This document shows, in pieces, positions 63,101-64,000 of a DNA stretch of 64,000 nt (position 1 is the stretch's first letter; every line of letters begins with the position of its first letter). The stretch covers positions 19,833 to 83,832 of the forward strand of contig JAWODJ010000075.1 in NCBI GenBank assembly GCA_046483315.1, read 5' to 3'. This DNA is from PXAP01 sp046483315 (GTDB lineage: Bacteria; Bacteroidota; Bacteroidia; Bacteroidales; PUMT01). The notes beneath the pieces were generated by a model. That model had not been told where the DNA came from. It searched no databases and was given only the letters and a program-made list of their open reading frames with translations. The position numbers and the translations under genes were made by a program.

Positions 63101-63814
63101 ATGAAGGCAATTATTATAGACGACGAGGTCAACTCCAGGGAGTCGCTTAAAAATATTATCGGTACTTTCTGCAGTGATGTCGTAATTATTGCTGAAGCAG
63201 AAAGTATTGAAGCCGGAGCAAAAATCCTCAAAAAACATCATTGCCATATTGTTTTCCTTGACGTTCAGTTAACAGACGGTACCGGATTTGATTTGATACC
63301 GCTAATGAATAAGAGGGGGCAAAAAGCGATCTTTATCTCTGCAAGTATCGATTTTGCTGTAAATGCCTTCAAAGTTAACGCCCTGGATTACCTGCTGAAA
63401 CCATTTGACCCATCTGAATTATGCGATGCAATTGATAAAGCAAGACGCATAATTATGCAGGAGCAGATACAGGAGCAGATAACAGATATGAATGCCTTGA
63501 TTTCAGGCCAGGGGTTTACTGGCGGGAAACATAAAAAAATTGTCCTCAAAACTGATGACAGCATTTATATAATTGATATAACCGACATTATCAGGATTGA
63601 ATCAGTAAACAACCATACCCGCTTCTACCTGAGCAACGGACCACCTCTGGAAGTTCCGATAGCTCTTGAAGAGCATGAAAAGACTTTAAAAAGCTCAGGG
63701 TTCATCAGACCGAATAAATCACACCTGGTGAACTTTGATTATATCAACCGGTTTGATACTGCCGGCTTAAGCTGCCTGGTAATGAAAGACGGATATAAAA
63801 TACCGGTTGCATAG
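63101..63814 (+). CDS. LytTR response regulator, C-terminally shortened paralogue
   Basis: A 237-residue regulator. The ATG at 63101 (MKAIIIDDEV) is the true start; the frame is open 57 bases upstream but those residues lack homology. The receiver has Asp54 (VFLDVQLTDG) and Lys in LLKPFD; the LytTR domain has ESVNNHTRFYL and FIRPNKSHLVNFDYI. It is plainly a duplicate of the regulator at 51776. It stops at GYKIPVA, whereas that paralogue continues about 15 residues with the last helix (VRKKESLLAYL). DNA binding may be weakened. No kinase gene is beside it. Confidence 0.85.
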   Translation: MKAIIIDDEVNSRESLKNIIGTFCSDVVIIAEAESIEAGAKILKKHHCHIVFLDVQLTDGTGFDLIPLMNKRGQKAIFISASIDFAVNAFKVNALDYLLKPFDPSELCDAIDKARRIIMQEQIQEQITDMNALISGQGFTGGKHKKIVLKTDDSIYIIDITDIIRIESVNNHTRFYLSNGPPLEVPIALEEHEKTLKSSGFIRPNKSHLVNFDYINRFDTAGLSCLVMKDGYKIPVA

Positions 63815-63819
63815 TGTAA

Positions 63820-63975
63820 TCGCGACACTTTACAATTGAAACTCGGGAGCAAAAAATTGATGTGATTTCCAATGAAAACGAACGGCTTACAGCAACACAC
63901 GATGAGCTTGAGCAACTGAGATCAGAAACAGGTCTACTGAAAAGCATGATCATGATGTTAAGTAACATTGATTAA
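63820..63975 (+). pseudogene. C-terminal remnant of a coiled-coil protein
   Basis: Just after the shortened LytTR stop, another frame is open from 63820 to a TAA at 63973-63975. It encodes a charged coiled coil (IETREQKIDVISNENERL, DELEQLRSETGLLK) ending MIMMLSNID and has no usable start codon. Such tails end tail-fibre-domain (S74) and other surface proteins of Bacteroidota. It seems to be the 3' end of a lost gene joined here by a deletion. Confidence 0.5.
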
Positions 63976-64000
63976 ACTACTGTGGTTAGTAAACAACCAT

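Overview
The window is about 40% G+C and reads as a chromosome segment of a Bacteroidota bacterium, probably class Bacteroidia. Supporting signs are family content (TonB receptor with a DUF4249 partner, DUF4197, DUF4369-type thioredoxin proteins, LytS/LytTR pairs, PmoA-like DUF6807, a GH3-family protein, phosphosulfolactate synthase), many SpII-type lipoproteins, and promoters of the Bacteroidota type TTTG-N19/20-TAnnTTTG (clear before fabG, mnmE and ffh). No rRNA, tRNA, IS element, prophage or CRISPR array was found.

Layout. 0-4 kb: a small stress/envelope operon, an outer-membrane barrel, an M48 protease and a lipoprotein. 4-12.4 kb: N-acetylglucosamine use (nagA plus a sodium symporter), fabG, pyrD, an XRE regulator next to an AT-rich 580-bp spacer with palindromic sites, and a large NagB-like/PIG-L fusion. 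12.4-21.8 kb: DUF368, phosphosulfolactate synthase, a TPR protein, a coiled-coil membrane protein, folD, ffh, argS and a secreted protein with repeated WM...W motifs. 22-26 kb: glycosyltransferase, thiol-disulfide protein, sucD. 26-31.5 kb: one minus-strand operon for nickel uptake (NikM, a NikL-like protein, CbiQ, CbiO) and nickel-pincer cofactor synthesis (LarE, LarB, LarC); no larA lies in the window. 31.7-44.2 kb: mnmE, a DUF1080 protein, GH3, a DUF255 thioredoxin protein, DUF4197, NUDIX, and a DUF4249/TonB receptor pair. 44.3-49.7 kb: a glycosyltransferase remnant, then a sugar-acid locus (Gfo/Idh oxidoreductase, DUF6807, SDR, mannonate dehydratase).

49.8-64 kb is the accessory-looking part and the best candidate for an undescribed system. 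A TPR sensor kinase and a LytTR regulator are followed by a tightly packed plus-strand run of seven genes (53.4-63.0 kb): a propeller lipoprotein, two outer-membrane barrels, a CHAT-protease lipoprotein with TPRs, a lipoprotein with FN3-like modules, a radical SAM/SPASM maturase, and a twin-arginine, lipobox-bearing protein whose last 51 residues hold 15 cysteines in seven CxC pairs alternating with Tyr/Phe. The run is followed by a second LytTR regulator that closely resembles the first but lacks its last helix, and by a coiled-coil gene remnant. My inference is that the SPASM enzyme modifies the Cys-rich tail in the cytoplasm, Tat exports the folded product, and the barrels, CHAT protein and lipoproteins handle it at the envelope. 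The modification and its purpose cannot be read from sequence.
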